DNA of 64,000 nucleotides. Source: an uncultured Prevotellaceae bacterium (GTDB lineage: Bacteria > Bacteroidota > Bacteroidia > Bacteroidales > Bacteroidaceae). Positions within the stretch are counted from its first letter, which is position 1. Every line of letters starts with the position of its first letter. Positions 1 to 8,253 of the stretch are shown in pieces. Below the pieces are notes generated by a model. The model was not told the origin of the DNA. It made no database searches and saw nothing but the letters and a program-made list of their open reading frames with translations. The translations under genes were made by a program, and so were the position numbers. The stretch lies in NCBI GenBank assembly GCA_946415705.1, contig CAMKTN010000003.1, forward strand, positions 1 to 64,000. The letters run 5' to 3'.

Positions 1-302
1 AGATTTTTGGCCTATGACCTGAAAAAATTGCAGTTCTATGTTGAACTTGGGCACAGATAATGCGCGAAGCTGTCAATACAGATTTTTTTGCTGGAAACAT
101 TACGAGCCCTACGCAGCCCTGTGTAGGGCTGTGTTTTCATGGCACAAACGCAATTCAACATTTAAAGATGTTTAATTTAGGAGAGTAACTCTTGCACATT
201 TGAAAGATTGTTTATTCCTTTGCACCGTCGGAGAATCGTTGAGGCGATAATTACCGTCATAAAACGTGAAATAGTATAATTGCCCAATCGTGAAATAGAG
301 TT

Positions 303-677
303 ATGATCAAGTTAAGTGCAAAGGAAGAGGAAGTGATGGAGCGCATCTGGCAGCTCGGCGAGTGTACGCCGCGTGAGGTGCTCAACCTATATCCCGAACC
401 ACAGCCGCTGCTGAATGGCATTCAGAACACGTTCCAGTCGCTGGAGCGCAAGGGCTATCTGGCGCATCGCTCGCAAGGACGCGGCTACGTCTATTGGCCC
501 ATCGTGGAGAAGAAGTCTTACGGCAAAACCAAACTCGGTTCGCTCGTCGATCGTTTCCTCGATGGCTCCGTCAAGGAGCTCGTCACCTTCTTCGCCCGCG
601 AGCAGAAACTCAGCGCCGAAGAGCTGAGAGAGATTATCAATGAGATAGAGGGGACCCACCCCCAACCCCTCCCGTGA
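303..677 (+). CDS. BlaI/MecI-family transcriptional repressor; last codons come from a GC-rich palindromic repeat
   Basis: ORF 'LSAKEEEVMERIWQLGECTPREVL...TFQSLERKGYLAH' is the BlaI winged-helix signature; tail EGTHPQPLP is repeat-derived. Confidence 0.9.
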   Translation: MIKLSAKEEEVMERIWQLGECTPREVLNLYPEPQPLLNGIQNTFQSLERKGYLAHRSQGRGYVYWPIVEKKSYGKTKLGSLVDRFLDGSVKELVTFFAREQKLSAEELREIINEIEGTHPQPLP

Positions 678-823
678 ATGGAGGGGAGAACCTGCGGGTT
701 GTAAGTATAACTCTTTTTCGGATGTATCAATGAATTATCTCATAATACCTTTAAATTTACCCTATTAACCCCTATTGCGCCAGCCGCTCCCCTCCCTTCA
801 CGGGAGGGGGCGGGGGTGGGTCT
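653..823. repeat. Inverted pair of family 1 palindromes between blaI-like and blaR-like genes
   Basis: 653..688 GACCCACCCCCAACCCCTCCCGTGAATGGAGGGGAG and 787..823 CTCCCCTCCCTTCACGGGAGGGGGCGGGGGTGGGTCT. Confidence 0.85.
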
Positions 824-829
824 CTAACA

Positions 830-2587
830 ATGATTTACTTTATCAAACTCAACCTCATCCTGGCACTCCTGTGCCTGCTGTTTCAGGTGCTGATGCACAG
901 GGACACCTTCTTCGGCGTGCGCCGTCTGATGCTGTGGGGGATCTATGCCACCGCCTTCCTGTTACCATTGTGCGACGTGCAGGCACTCTTGACTGCCGAT
1001 ACTGCTGCCACGGACATGGCCGAAGCCTACGCCAGCTACGTGCTGCCCACCATTGAAGTAACAGCCATGCGAGTCTCTACTTTGGGTATTGAGCAAAGCG
1101 AACCTGGCTGTGGCATGTGGTTCGTAGGCATGATGGCGCTCTGGGGCCTCCTCTACCTCATCCCGGTCGTGTGGATGTCTGCGAAGCTGCTCTGGCAGTT
1201 CGCATACATCATATATTTAAGGTGTACCTGCAAGCCCATTCAACCCTTAACCATCAACCATAAACTCTTAACCATATATAGTTTCCCCCGTCCTTGCAGT
1301 CCCTTCTCCTTCGGCCCGTGGATCTTCCTGCACGCAGAAGGCATGGACGAGCAGACGCTGCGCGAAGTGCTCATCCATGAGCAGGCGCACGTCCGCGGAT
1401 GGCACACCCTCGACATCCTCTTCTCGCAGCTCGTCTGCATCCTCCTCTGGTGGAATCCTGCCGCGTGGGTGCTGCGCCGCGAGGTACGCCTCAACCTAGA
1501 ATTCATCGCCGACAAAGCCGTCGCCGACTCCCTTTCTCCCATCCCAATGGGAGGGGCTTTGAAAGCCTACCAATACCGCCTCCTCGGCTTTGCCACTCAA
1601 ACGAACGTAGCTACGATTGCAAATAACTTCAATGTCTTACCCTTAAAACGCAGAATCGTTATGATGAATCTGAAAAGAACCCGTCGCACGGGGATGGTCA
1701 AGTATGCTGTCTTCGTGCCCATAGCTGCCGCGCTCCTCTTCCTTTCCAATATCGATGCGCTGGCACGTAGCATCAAAGCTAAAGTGAAACCGCTCGCACA
1801 TATTGAACAAGCAATAACTGCTCCTCAGACCATTGCTTCCGTGATGGAGGACGTACAGCCTGCAGCAGAGGAGCCCATAGTCGAGCAAATGGAAAGAATT
1901 GTCGAAGAAACGTCTGCTGTGCAGGACTCTGTAGTATCGGAAGTGACCTCGCCTAAGGCTTTAAACCTTGTCCACCTCCATGACAAAGCGCTTTGGGTTG
2001 TCGATAATAAAGTGTCAACTAAAGAGGATGCCGCAAAGCTCAATGCTGACGACATCGAGAGCATAGCTGTGCTGGAGGACAATGCTGCTACTTCAGTCTG
2101 GGGCTCTCGGGGTGCCAACGGTGTCGTCGTGATTAAAACAAAGAATGCTCCTATGGACGGCGGCGACCCCATCTACGACATTGTGGAGCAGCTACCGAAG
2201 TACCCCGGAGGTGAAGCGGAGCTGTACGGATGGATGGCAATGAACTTGAAATACCCTGCTGCTGCTATGGAGTGGGGCGTGCAAGGGCGCGTCATCGTTA
2301 CCTTTGTTGTGGAGAAGGACGGCACCCTCACTGACATCAGCGCCGCCAAGCTCATTGACCCGAAGAGCGGGCAGGAGATGTGCGAAATCGTGGTTACCGC
2401 GAAGACCAACGGCCAGACACCCGAGGAGGTCGAAGCTGCCAAGCACCTGACCGAAGGCATCAAGGCCCTGAAGGCCGAGGGCGAGCGCGTCGTCAAGGCA
2501 CTTCCCAAACGTTGGGAACCCGGCAAGCAAGGTGGCAAGCCCGTCCGCGTCCGCTTCAATCTGCCCATCACCTTCCGTCTGCAATAA
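830..2587 (+). CDS. BlaR1-like M56 family metallopeptidase with TonB-type C-terminal region
   Basis: HEQAHVRGWHTLD zinc motif, SPFSFGPWIFL, C-terminal 'YPGGEAELYGWMAMNLKYPAAAMEWGVQGRVIVTFVVEKDG'; follows blaI-like gene. Confidence 0.88.
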   Translation: MIYFIKLNLILALLCLLFQVLMHRDTFFGVRRLMLWGIYATAFLLPLCDVQALLTADTAATDMAEAYASYVLPTIEVTAMRVSTLGIEQSEPGCGMWFVGMMALWGLLYLIPVVWMSAKLLWQFAYIIYLRCTCKPIQPLTINHKLLTIYSFPRPCSPFSFGPWIFLHAEGMDEQTLREVLIHEQAHVRGWHTLDILFSQLVCILLWWNPAAWVLRREVRLNLEFIADKAVADSLSPIPMGGALKAYQYRLLGFATQTNVATIANNFNVLPLKRRIVMMNLKRTRRTGMVKYAVFVPIAAALLFLSNIDALARSIKAKVKPLAHIEQAITAPQTIASVMEDVQPAAEEPIVEQMERIVEETSAVQDSVVSEVTSPKALNLVHLHDKALWVVDNKVSTKEDAAKLNADDIESIAVLEDNAATSVWGSRGANGVVVIKTKNAPMDGGDPIYDIVEQLPKYPGGEAELYGWMAMNLKYPAAAMEWGVQGRVIVTFVVEKDGTLTDISAAKLIDPKSGQEMCEIVVTAKTNGQTPEEVEAAKHLTEGIKALKAEGERVVKALPKRWEPGKQGGKPVRVRFNLPITFRLQ

Positions 2588-2605
2588 AAAGCAAACTATT
2601 TGCAA

Positions 2606-2639
2606 ACTCATTCCCTTTGTCTTTACGAAGGGAATGAGT
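2606..2639. terminator. 12-bp perfect hairpin followed by a T run
   Basis: ACTCATTCCCTT-tgtctttacg-AAGGGAATGAGT then aTTTTTG; the T run also overlaps a TAnnTTTG promoter box. Confidence 0.55.
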
Positions 2640-2666
2640 ATTTTTGTGCGCCCATTAAAAAAGAAC

Positions 2667-3689
2667 ATGATGAAGTATTTATGGCTATTGGCGAGCTTGT
2701 TGCTCGCAGGATGTACGCCCTCAGAGAAACCGCAACGCGAAAACCCGCTGCAAGGGGCATGGGTGCTGTCGAAGGTGGAGTTTCCCATGGGCGGCATCGA
2801 AACCTTTCCGTTTCAGGGCATGAGACCGTTGCGCATCTATGAGGGCGATAGCATGATGCTACAATGTGGCCTCACGCAGACGGCATCGGAGTTGGTAGTC
2901 CATTACCCTTATGAACGAAGCCGCATCACGCTCATCAGCAAGGGACGCGGCGAGTATGTCTATCTGGAGGACGAAGACCCGCGGCCGTTGACCGTGACAG
3001 ACGACACCACCATCGTGATTCAGCGCAACGGCCGTCTTTACACATGGCATCGCGCCGATGACCTCGACCGCGAGTGGGGAGAGGAGATACGTGCCATTAT
3101 CGCTGACAACGACCTGAACGAGGAGGCCGCACAACGCTATGTGCTTTCGGCCAAGGAGCGGACGCAGGAGAATATCATCCATGTGTTTGTCTATGCCTGC
3201 ATTGCCATCGTCATCCTGTTGCTGCTGATAGCACACATCGCCGTTACCAACCATAAGGCCAGACTACGCCTACAGCTACAGCTGCAACAGATCCGTGAAG
3301 AGCACGAGGAGCGTCCGCAGTTCATCCGCCACGCCATCGAACGTATGGAGAAAGACTACTTCGTGTCCCGTGACTATCTCTCCCTGCAACATCGCATCGC
3401 CACAGGACAGCGGCTGAAAGACGAGGAGTGGAACGGGATTGAGGAGCAGGTGAAGAAGGTGTACCCTGGCTTTTGCAGCCAATTACGCACGCTGTATCCT
3501 ATGTCGGAGTTGGAATATCACACGTGTCTGCTCATCAAACTGCGTATAGCCCCTACGGACATCGCGGCCGTGCTAAGTCGCGATGTGAGCACCATCAGCA
3601 CCGTTCGCAGCCGCCTCTACCAGAAGGTGTTCGGACAGAAAGGCGGCACGAAGGACTGGGATGATTTCATCCTCTCCATCGGGGCGTAA
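2667..3689 (+). CDS. Lipoprotein-anchored membrane protein with C-terminal HTH (one-component regulator-like)
   Basis: Start reset from 2532 to MMKYLWLLASLLLAGC lipobox; TM 'VFVYACIAIVILLLLIAHIAV'; C-terminal 'MSELEYHTCLLIKLRIAPTDIAAVLSRDVSTISTVRSRLYQK' HTH. Confidence 0.7.
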   Translation: MMKYLWLLASLLLAGCTPSEKPQRENPLQGAWVLSKVEFPMGGIETFPFQGMRPLRIYEGDSMMLQCGLTQTASELVVHYPYERSRITLISKGRGEYVYLEDEDPRPLTVTDDTTIVIQRNGRLYTWHRADDLDREWGEEIRAIIADNDLNEEAAQRYVLSAKERTQENIIHVFVYACIAIVILLLLIAHIAVTNHKARLRLQLQLQQIREEHEERPQFIRHAIERMEKDYFVSRDYLSLQHRIATGQRLKDEEWNGIEEQVKKVYPGFCSQLRTLYPMSELEYHTCLLIKLRIAPTDIAAVLSRDVSTISTVRSRLYQKVFGQKGGTKDWDDFILSIGA

Positions 3690-3819
3690 AGAGTTTGCAG
3701 GGAGTTTGCCTGTCAATTGCAAAGCGGATGCAAACAGAAATCCTTGCCTACATCATGAATAGCCCGTACTTTTGCAGCGACAAATCACTTGATGTCTAAC
3801 CCATTAAAACTTTAAACGT

Positions 3820-4317
3820 ATGAAAAAGAAAATGATTATGACCATGGCTGCCTTGCTCATGACAACAGCCATGGGGTTCGCTCAGAACGCGAAAGTCGAT
3901 GACAAGGAGATTGTCGGCGTTTGGCTGATGGAGTCCATGCAGTGGGAGGGCGAGAAAAAGACCGTTTGTGGCAAAGAGTCGGGCTATACCCAATTCAAGT
4001 TCTATGGCGCGGATGGCGAGTACGCCTGCGCCGAGATTGCACTCACGAAGGAAGGCAAGTGTGTCGTGTTGCCTCACGAGTACGGCACCTATTCCCTTAA
4101 GGACGGTTGGTACTCCGAGATGGGCCGCCCTGCTATCAAGGATGCCATCACCTGGATTGACAAGACCACGACCAAAGGCACATGGATGAAGCGTCACGAC
4201 ATTTGGAAGAAGACCCAACTGCCCGAAAAACTTGTGACGTACATCGTGAACTGCTGCAAGACAAAGAACGCTCCCGAGGACATCCAGCAGATGATCAAGC
4301 AGAACATGTTCAAGTAG
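3820..4317 (+). CDS. Small secreted lipocalin-like protein
   Basis: Signal peptide MKKKMIMTMAALLMTTAMGFAQ; 'IVGVWLMESMQWEG' lipocalin-like start. Confidence 0.6.
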   Translation: MKKKMIMTMAALLMTTAMGFAQNAKVDDKEIVGVWLMESMQWEGEKKTVCGKESGYTQFKFYGADGEYACAEIALTKEGKCVVLPHEYGTYSLKDGWYSEMGRPAIKDAITWIDKTTTKGTWMKRHDIWKKTQLPEKLVTYIVNCCKTKNAPEDIQQMIKQNMFK

Positions 4318-4385
4318 GTCCTATTGAAAATTGGTTTCTATAAAGCAGATAGATTTAGTTGATAAACAGAAGACCTATAGGCACC

Positions 4386-4419
4386 TCTCCCCGCCGCGTC
4401 GTGAGACGTAGCGGGGAGA
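4386..4419. terminator. Hairpin downstream of 3820..4317
   Basis: TCTCCCCGC...GCGGGGAGA with inner CGTC-GTGA-GACG stem. Confidence 0.5.
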
Positions 4420-4555
4420 TTTGAAATACACTTTTATTATTTGTTAGGCATTGTGGGAATGAGGCGCGTGATTACTCTGGTTTATTGGTCAGTATGCTAA
4501 TGGTCTCATCGAACTCAGCGAAGATATCCTTAAGCCGAGGATTGGATTTCTGTAG

Positions 4556-4726
4556 CTATAAAGCTAATTGCCTGCGCTCTTCGCGAATCCTCTTAAACTC
4601 TTCGTCTGCCTGCTTTATCCACTCATTCTTCTTGCGGATGGACTCACGGAAAGCAGCAAGAATCAAAATGATGTGCCCCCCAACAGTTGGACAATAAAGG
4701 AAGTTAAACGTTTCTACAGTATTCAT
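4556..4726 (-). CDS. Small hypothetical protein; frame continues past an in-frame TAG to 4472
   Basis: ATGA overlap with upstream gene stop; MNTVETFNFLYCPTVGGHIILILAAFRESIRKKNEWIKQADEEFKRIREERRQLAL*. Confidence 0.45.
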   Translation of the reverse strand: MNTVETFNFLYCPTVGGHIILILAAFRESIRKKNEWIKQADEEFKRIREERRQLAL

Positions 4727-5835
4727 TTGCGCTTCTCTTTTGGCTTCATGCCTTTGAAGTAGGTTCGCTGGCCATTGATGTCGCGCTTCGTGGATGGCCA
4801 ATGGCGAGGCATCCACAAGGTGCCGTGAGTTTGAGCGACGACGAAATGATAGCCGAATTCATCACGTTTAAGGTCGAGCTCACAGGTGTACATTTGTGAG
4901 GGGGTTAACTGCCAGTCCACAGATGTTATCGTCAGCATCGGTGCCCAGATGGGTTCCTTGAAGGTGGTGTTATAGTGGTATGTGTAGTGAGCTTCGCTGT
5001 GCAGGTGCTTGGCATATTGCTGCGCCAAACTGTCAAACGCGGCAAGAAGCTGCTGCGCCTGTTGCGCTTTATCCAGCGGTACGGTGTAAATGGTTGCATT
5101 CGTGATGCCCTCGAGATGGTCTATATCCCCACCTCCACGACAATATCTATAGTCACCTGTGTGCTTGATGGATTCCAAATACGCTTTCGAATACTCTTGA
5201 TCGTGCTGCCAAAGCGCTTTGCGCGGCTTGATGCGATGCAGCCTGAACAGGCTGTCGATGTCGGCAGCCAGCATCTCCTCGGTATAAGGAGTGATGTCGA
5301 AGCTATCCTGCGGTAGCGTGACCAAATAGTTAAGACGTCCTGCATATCCCATCTCTTTCTGAAGATATGGGGTATAGCTGAAATACAGACTTTCGTCAGA
5401 ATAGAAGTGCCGCTGGTTATGCTCACCGCTGACCATGAGCCATTCGTTGTTATGGGTAAGGTTCATGGAATAGACGATGGTATCCTTTCCTTCATGGTGA
5501 TATTCATAATGATAGCTCTCTCGTGCCTCTGCCTGCAATTCGTCGAGGGTACGGCGGACGGCAGCCAGGCGCTGTTCCTGCAGGCTTCTGTCCCGCTGTA
5601 ATAAGGAGTCCAAGGCTGGACCTGAGGCTTTACGGTAATGTTTGGGACGGTAATCAAGCGCTATAGAATAGTGCAGCTGATAAGGGCCATCCAAGCCTCC
5701 CGACTTGATGATATCAAGGTTCTCTATGCCGATACCCTTAAGCTCGTCAAAGAGTCGGCTCATCTCCGGCCGCACCTGAGCGTGCGCTGTGATACAGGTG
5801 GTTATAAGAATTAGGAAAGATGCAAACTTGTTCAT
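4723..5835 (-). CDS. Secreted hypothetical protein in ECF sigma operon
   Basis: 370-aa ORF with signal peptide MNKFASFLILITTCITAHAQ; operon context. Confidence 0.65.
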   Translation of the reverse strand: MNKFASFLILITTCITAHAQVRPEMSRLFDELKGIGIENLDIIKSGGLDGPYQLHYSIALDYRPKHYRKASGPALDSLLQRDRSLQEQRLAAVRRTLDELQAEARESYHYEYHHEGKDTIVYSMNLTHNNEWLMVSGEHNQRHFYSDESLYFSYTPYLQKEMGYAGRLNYLVTLPQDSFDITPYTEEMLAADIDSLFRLHRIKPRKALWQHDQEYSKAYLESIKHTGDYRYCRGGGDIDHLEGITNATIYTVPLDKAQQAQQLLAAFDSLAQQYAKHLHSEAHYTYHYNTTFKEPIWAPMLTITSVDWQLTPSQMYTCELDLKRDEFGYHFVVAQTHGTLWMPRHWPSTKRDINGQRTYFKGMKPKEKRK

Positions 5836-5847
5836 CGTTGTGCAATT

Positions 5848-6537
5848 TTAGTATGGGACATTGTTGGCTTGAAGCTGTTGCCGTATGTTCTCCGTCAGCC
5901 GGTTTCCACGGGCGTGCAGCTCTTCAACCGTCATCATTTCTTCCATCGGCGGCCGATATGAGGCCTCATAGAGGTCTATGGGTTCTTCCGTTTCCTCCAT
6001 TGTTTGTGGCTCGTCGGGAACCTCCTCATGCTGCGGTTCTGCGATAGGATTGGGGATTGCCTTCTTGCGCTTCTGCTCCGTCAGCACCTTGGAAGAAGCT
6101 TCCTGCTGCGGCTGCACTGTCGCGACCTCCACCGGCTGCTGTGTTGTTGCCTCAGCCTCAGCCCTTTCCCGCAGGTGATCATACTCCTCCCCCTTGGGGG
6201 AGGTCGGAAGGGGGCTGTTCCCCTTTGGCCAAAGCAGGAAAGCGAGAATGACAGCGGCGGCAATGCCCATGACGGTGAATATCGAATGACGAATGATGAT
6301 TGATGAATGACGATTGATGGATGACGAATCAGTCCTGCGGCCTGAGGATGCTGGCTCGACGTCCACCTTACCGTTGTCGAACAGCGCGAACATCTCTTTG
6401 TACTCCCGCCACTCGTCAGCCACCTCGTGAGTGCGGAAGTAGTCGGCCAACAGCTGCTCCTCTGCCAGCGTGCTCTCGCCGGCCATGAACCTTTCGATGA
6501 TGGCGGCAATCTCCTTTTTGTTATACTGTTTTGTCAT
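5848..6537 (-). CDS. Putative anti-sigma factor-like membrane protein
   Basis: Start reset to MTKQYNKKEIAAIIERFMAGESTLAEEQLLADYF; single TM 'TVMGIAAAVILAFLLW'; ATGA overlap with sigma gene. Confidence 0.7.
   Translation of the reverse strand: MTKQYNKKEIAAIIERFMAGESTLAEEQLLADYFRTHEVADEWREYKEMFALFDNGKVDVEPASSGRRTDSSSINRHSSIIIRHSIFTVMGIAAAVILAFLLWPKGNSPLPTSPKGEEYDHLRERAEAEATTQQPVEVATVQPQQEASSKVLTEQKRKKAIPNPIAEPQHEEVPDEPQTMEETEEPIDLYEASYRPPMEEMMTVEELHARGNRLTENIRQQLQANNVPY
6184..6220 (-). repeat. Family 2 palindromic element in frame in anti-sigma-like gene
   Basis: Reverse strand GAACAGCCCCCTTCCGACCTCCCCCAAGGGGGAGGAG, translated NSPLPTSPKGEE. Confidence 0.75.
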
Positions 6538-7070
6538 TGTTGGTTCCTCCTCTTTAGTTGATTGAACAATTCGTGTCGTGCACGTGACAGGAGCGTGGAG
6601 ACAGAGCTCTGCCTGATGCCAAGGATATCTGCTATCTCGCTGAGCTCGCGCTGTTTCAACTGACGCATCGTCAGCACGATTCGCGACGTAGATGGCAGCA
6701 GCGCTATCTGCTCGTTCATCCATTGCTCCAGTTCTGTATATTCCAGACGGTCGTACAGCGAGTCCTCATCCACGAGGTTCGTTGCGATGTCCATATCCGC
6801 ATTCAGGTGTGCCGTGCGCCAGCGGTCGATGCACACGTGCTTCGTCGTGATAGCCACCGAGGCCTGCAGTCGTGCCGTATCATCAATCTTCTCATGCAGA
6901 CACCACAGCTTCAGCATCACGTCCTGCGCAATGTCCTCGGCATCGTCCTGTGCATACCCGAACCGTAGCGCTACGCTGACGGCCCGTGCACGCATTTCAC
7001 AGGAGATATGTATGAACGCTTCTTGTGTCATTACACCTATATAACGAAGAAACGCCCTACAGTTAAACAA
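6534..7070 (-). CDS. RNA polymerase ECF-type sigma factor
   Basis: 'FGYAQDDAEDIAQDVMLKLW' region 2 and 'LLPSTSRIVLTMRQLKQRELSEIADILGIRQSSVSTLLSRARHEL' region 4. Confidence 0.92.
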   Translation of the reverse strand: MFNCRAFLRYIGVMTQEAFIHISCEMRARAVSVALRFGYAQDDAEDIAQDVMLKLWCLHEKIDDTARLQASVAITTKHVCIDRWRTAHLNADMDIATNLVDEDSLYDRLEYTELEQWMNEQIALLPSTSRIVLTMRQLKQRELSEIADILGIRQSSVSTLLSRARHELFNQLKRRNQQ

Positions 7071-7073
7071 CCA

Positions 7074-7121
7074 TCCCCTCAGATTAAATATTTCTTAACA
7101 AAAAAAGTCCGCACATAGCAG
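7074..7121 (+). repeat. Dispersed AT-rich repeat, copy 1 (forward)
   Basis: CCCCTCAGATTAAATATTTCTTAACAAAAAAAGTCCGCACATAGCAGG; near-identical inverted copy at 8107..8155. Confidence 0.75.
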
Positions 7122-7198
7122 GAATAATTCGCGAAGGGTGCTCTGCCATTGCGGACATTATTGTGCCCCGTTGCGGGTTTTATAGTGGTGTGGAGATG

Positions 7199-7260
7199 AA
7201 TCCATCATGATGGATTGATTGAGCCATCATGAAGGATTAATTGTGCCATCATGATGGATT
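7199..7260. promoter_or_regulatory. Three iterated palindromic operator-like sites, 22-bp spacing
   Basis: ccatcatgAtggatt starts at 7202, 7224, 7246; first copy is an 18-bp perfect palindrome AATCCATCATGATGGATT. Confidence 0.6.
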
Positions 7261-7338
7261 AAACAACACATGGTGGTTTTTCGTATAGAAGATAGTGCTG
7301 TTTTGGGCAAAAGATTTGGTCGTTTCGGGCAAAATGAC

Positions 7339-7346
7339 TATTTTTG
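7339..7346 (+). promoter_or_regulatory. Bacteroidetes -7 box TATTTTTG upstream of HU-like gene
   Basis: TAnnTTTG match upstream of 7424 ORF. Confidence 0.5.
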
Positions 7347-7423
7347 CAGCGTAAACGAACACGATTCAACCCATCACCTATAACCGTTATCCCATAACCG
7401 TTAACCTATCACCTATCACCTCT

Positions 7424-8101
7424 ATGGCCATTAGATTTACAATTGCAAAGCGTGGGCTGCTGCCCATCGAGAAGACAGAGAACGAAACGACAGAGAACCA
7501 CATGACGGACGAGCAGTGGCTGCGCAGCCTGCGGCCACGCCTGGAGCACCGCCCCACGGTGGATGCGGTGGAGTATCAGGACAGCAGCTCGCGCCTGCCC
7601 TCGTTGATGCCTAAAGGGGAGCTGATAGCTGCGCTGGACACGCTGCAGCGCGTGATGCTGCACGAAATGGAGAAGGGCAATGCCGTCCTGCTGCCCGGCA
7701 TAGGCACCTTCCGTCTCTCGCTGAAGGGCGGCATTGAAGTCAAGGAGAACAGCGACAAGAGCGGGGCTTACTACCACGGGCGCGATGTCCACGTTGATGA
7801 CATCCTGTTCACTCCCGACCGCGAGCTGCTGCAGCAGGTACGCCGTTTCCCTGTGGATCAGTCGCCCTACGGTCAGGTCTTCCACATGGACGACGCCAAG
7901 ATTGACACCACTCTCACGGAGCTCTTTGCCACGCACGACACCGTCACCCACAAGGATGTCTCCTTCGCCTTTGAGCTCACCCTGACGCACAAGCGCATCA
8001 CCACCCTCCTCCGTCGCCTTGTCTGCGAAGGAAGTCTCGTTGCCTTAGGCAGCGGTTCCCAAACACGCTACCGTCCCACCCCCGGTCACTTCGGGAGATA
8101 A
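7424..8101 (+). CDS. HU-family DNA-binding protein with C-terminal extension
   Basis: 'MAIRFTIAKRG...LIAALDTLQRVMLHEMEKGNAVLLPGIGTFRLSLKGG' typical of Bacteroidetes HU-like proteins; C-terminal winged-helix-like segment. Confidence 0.8.
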   Translation: MAIRFTIAKRGLLPIEKTENETTENHMTDEQWLRSLRPRLEHRPTVDAVEYQDSSSRLPSLMPKGELIAALDTLQRVMLHEMEKGNAVLLPGIGTFRLSLKGGIEVKENSDKSGAYYHGRDVHVDDILFTPDRELLQQVRRFPVDQSPYGQVFHMDDAKIDTTLTELFATHDTVTHKDVSFAFELTLTHKRITTLLRRLVCEGSLVALGSGSQTRYRPTPGHFGR

Positions 8102-8106
8102 GGGCG

Positions 8107-8155
8107 TGCTGTGTGCGGACTGTTTTTGTTAAGAAACATTTAATTTAAGGGGAGA
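8107..8155 (-). repeat. Dispersed AT-rich repeat, copy 2 (inverted)
   Basis: Reverse complement CCCCTTAAATTAAATGTTTCTTAACAAAAACAGTCCGCACACAGCACG matches 7074..7121. Confidence 0.75.
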
Positions 8156-8253
8156 AGGAGGTGTGTTTGGGGAAGTTTATGTAGTTTTGTGCGCAGAAAG
8201 GAAGAATAGTGATGATTGAAGAATGATGTTTGATGATTAACAAATAACGAACG

